This document shows positions 45,470 through 46,222 of a DNA stretch of 46,222 bases, in pieces. The position numbers were made by a program, and so were the translations under genes. The DNA is from Alphaproteobacteria bacterium (GTDB lineage Bacteria; Pseudomonadota; Alphaproteobacteria; Rhizobiales; Beijerinckiaceae). Under the pieces are notes generated by a model. It did not search any database. It was given only the letters and a program-made list of their open reading frames with translations, and was not told the DNA's origin. The number at the start of each line of letters is the position of its first letter. Within the stretch, counting starts at the first letter, position 1. The DNA lies in contig VGDT01000022.1 of NCBI GenBank assembly GCA_016869595.1, positions 1-46,222 of the forward strand, read 5' to 3'.

Positions 45470-45658
45470 TTGGATCGTTACGTCGGCGCCGTGGAGGCAG
45501 GCCCTGCGCGCGTCGGGGGCAAGGCCTGGAACCTCGTTCGACTCGCGCGATGGGGGTTCGTCGTCCCGCAAGGTCTTGCCATCGAAGCCGCGATTTACGA
45601 CGCCGTGCTGGGCGGTGAAGCCATTGCGCCGCTCGTCGCGGTCGCCAAGGGAATCTAA
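45470..45658 (+). pseudogene. N-terminal fragment of a PEP synthase / pyruvate phosphate dikinase-like protein
   Basis: From a TTG at 45470 the frame reads LDRYVGAVEAGPARVGGKAW and NLVRLARWGFVVPQGLAIEA, the start of a PEP/pyruvate-binding (ATP-grasp) domain, with VGGKxxNL and G-F-x-VPxG as hallmarks. It stops at 45656 after about 60 residues. An ATG at 45465 with AGGAG nine bases upstream is in another frame, so start and body no longer match. The rest of the enzyme is absent here. It is not simply the missing part of the fragment at 27869, which keeps its own N-terminus. Confidence 0.65.
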
Positions 45659-46032
45659 TTGAAGCGCTTCCGAATGCGGCAAGCGTTCGCGATGCCGACG
45701 GTGGACTGCCATATCTCACATACCGTGACGATCTGTCCGGTGAAGAGCTGCTGGTTGGCTACAAGCTCAAGGAGAACTCGTCCACCCGGAGGATGATGGC
45801 GTCGTGCTGCAACTCCGCTATGTTCCTGAAATACGCGCTGGGCTTTTGGGTTTCGACGTATCGCGCGCGCTTCAATGAAACCGATTTGCCGCCGCTAGAA
45901 ATGAAGATTCAGATCGAACATCGGCGAGCAGATAGCCCCCTTCCAAACGATGCGCCGTGCTATCGCGGCATTCCAATGCGCCTCTACATGACAGGCGCCT
46001 TAGCGCGCGTCGCCATGCTGCTGGGTTTGTGA
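45652..46032 (+). pseudogene. C-terminal fragment, possibly a GFA-like protein
   Basis: The frame reads NLIEALPNAASVRDADGGLP, YLTYRDDLSGEELLVGYKL, then RRMMASCCNSAMFLKY and ALARVAMLLGL. The SCCNS segment and general pattern recall glutathione-dependent formaldehyde-activating-like (GFA/DUF6151-type) proteins. I recognise it only tentatively. The start of the gene is missing; an ATG at 45793 would encode only the last 79 residues. It overlaps the end of the previous fragment in another frame. Confidence 0.35.
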
Positions 46033-46105
46033 GCCACGGTCATTGCCTTTGTTGGCGCGCGGAACTTGCACACTCCAAGCCGCATTGGACGCCTCATACC
46101 AAAGG

Positions 46106-46222
46106 TCATGACGATTGACCGATATGCGCCCAGTCTCGCATTCCGACTGAAGAGATTGTTGGCGGCTGGGCGATGAGGTTTCGCCATGCGTCGCAAGCGG
46201 CGTCGATGATGGCGTCGTAATT
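46106..46222 (-). mobile_element. IS630-family transposase, C-terminal end at window edge
   Basis: Minus strand from the window edge: NYDAIIDAACDAWRNLIAQP, then TISSVGMRDWAHIGQSS and TGA at 46108-46106. This is the conserved C-terminus of IS630-type (COG3335) transposases. The rest lies beyond the window. It bounds the decayed tract on the right. The nearby end of the element (inverted repeat) should lie between 46033 and 46105 but was not identified. Confidence 0.88.

Overview
The window reads as part of an alphaproteobacterial chromosome, probably Hyphomicrobiales and possibly a Methylocystis/Methylosinus-type methanotroph. This rests on high GC, a crotonyl-CoA carboxylase/reductase of the ethylmalonyl-CoA pathway, NhaR-type LysR regulators, and several copies of small SmbP-like periplasmic metal-binding proteins. 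The genus is an inference; no rRNA or other marker gene is present. No tRNA, rRNA or CRISPR array was seen.

Layout. 1-4.0 kb: the N-terminal part of a CPA2 (Kef-type) antiporter, a frameshifted OpgC-like membrane protein, small secreted or membrane proteins, and a frameshifted smbP. 4.0-7.8 kb: a SulP transporter fused to two UspA domains, cut in two by a complete IS256-family element with 23-bp inverted repeats and a 9-bp target duplication. 7.9-13.4 kb: a LysR regulator, a 957-residue glycosidase-like protein with discoidin domains, and two small unknown genes. 13.4-17.0 kb (minus strand): pfkB and ftsH, then smbP. 17.5-22.1 kb: a membrane protein followed by a P-type ATPase whose C-terminus carries an extra membrane span and a whole HlyD/MacA-like periplasmic adaptor, the most unusual protein here. 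22.2-28.4 kb: tandem UspA, PepSY protein, smbP, beta-CASP metallo-beta-lactamase, AI-2E family transporter, and a PEP synthase reduced to its two ends.

28.4-33.0 kb is a likely bicarbonate/CO2 module: LysR regulator, small secreted protein, beta-carbonic anhydrase, DUF2490 outer-membrane-like protein and a second SulP transporter. Two near-identical dyads (ATAGA-N5-CTAT type with a T-N11-A core) lie in front of the regulator and in front of the carbonic anhydrase, predicting one LysR regulon. 33.2-40.5 kb is carbon metabolism: bioD, ccr, then a tightly overlapping operon of AMP-forming acyl-CoA ligase, E1 alpha, E1 beta, E2 and an acyl carrier protein. E1 beta and E2 each carry a single-base frameshift. 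40.6-46.2 kb: an IS630 remnant, a second P-type ATPase, small secreted proteins, and a decayed tract of gene fragments ending in an IS630 transposase at the window edge.

The ion pumps, UspA proteins, FtsH, SmbP copies and pyruvate/acetate enzymes look like a stress and low-energy gene island shaped by insertion sequences and deletions. Four separate one-base frameshifts, at least two at 5-base homopolymers, mean that either this region is decaying or the assembly has indel errors. Reads are needed to decide.
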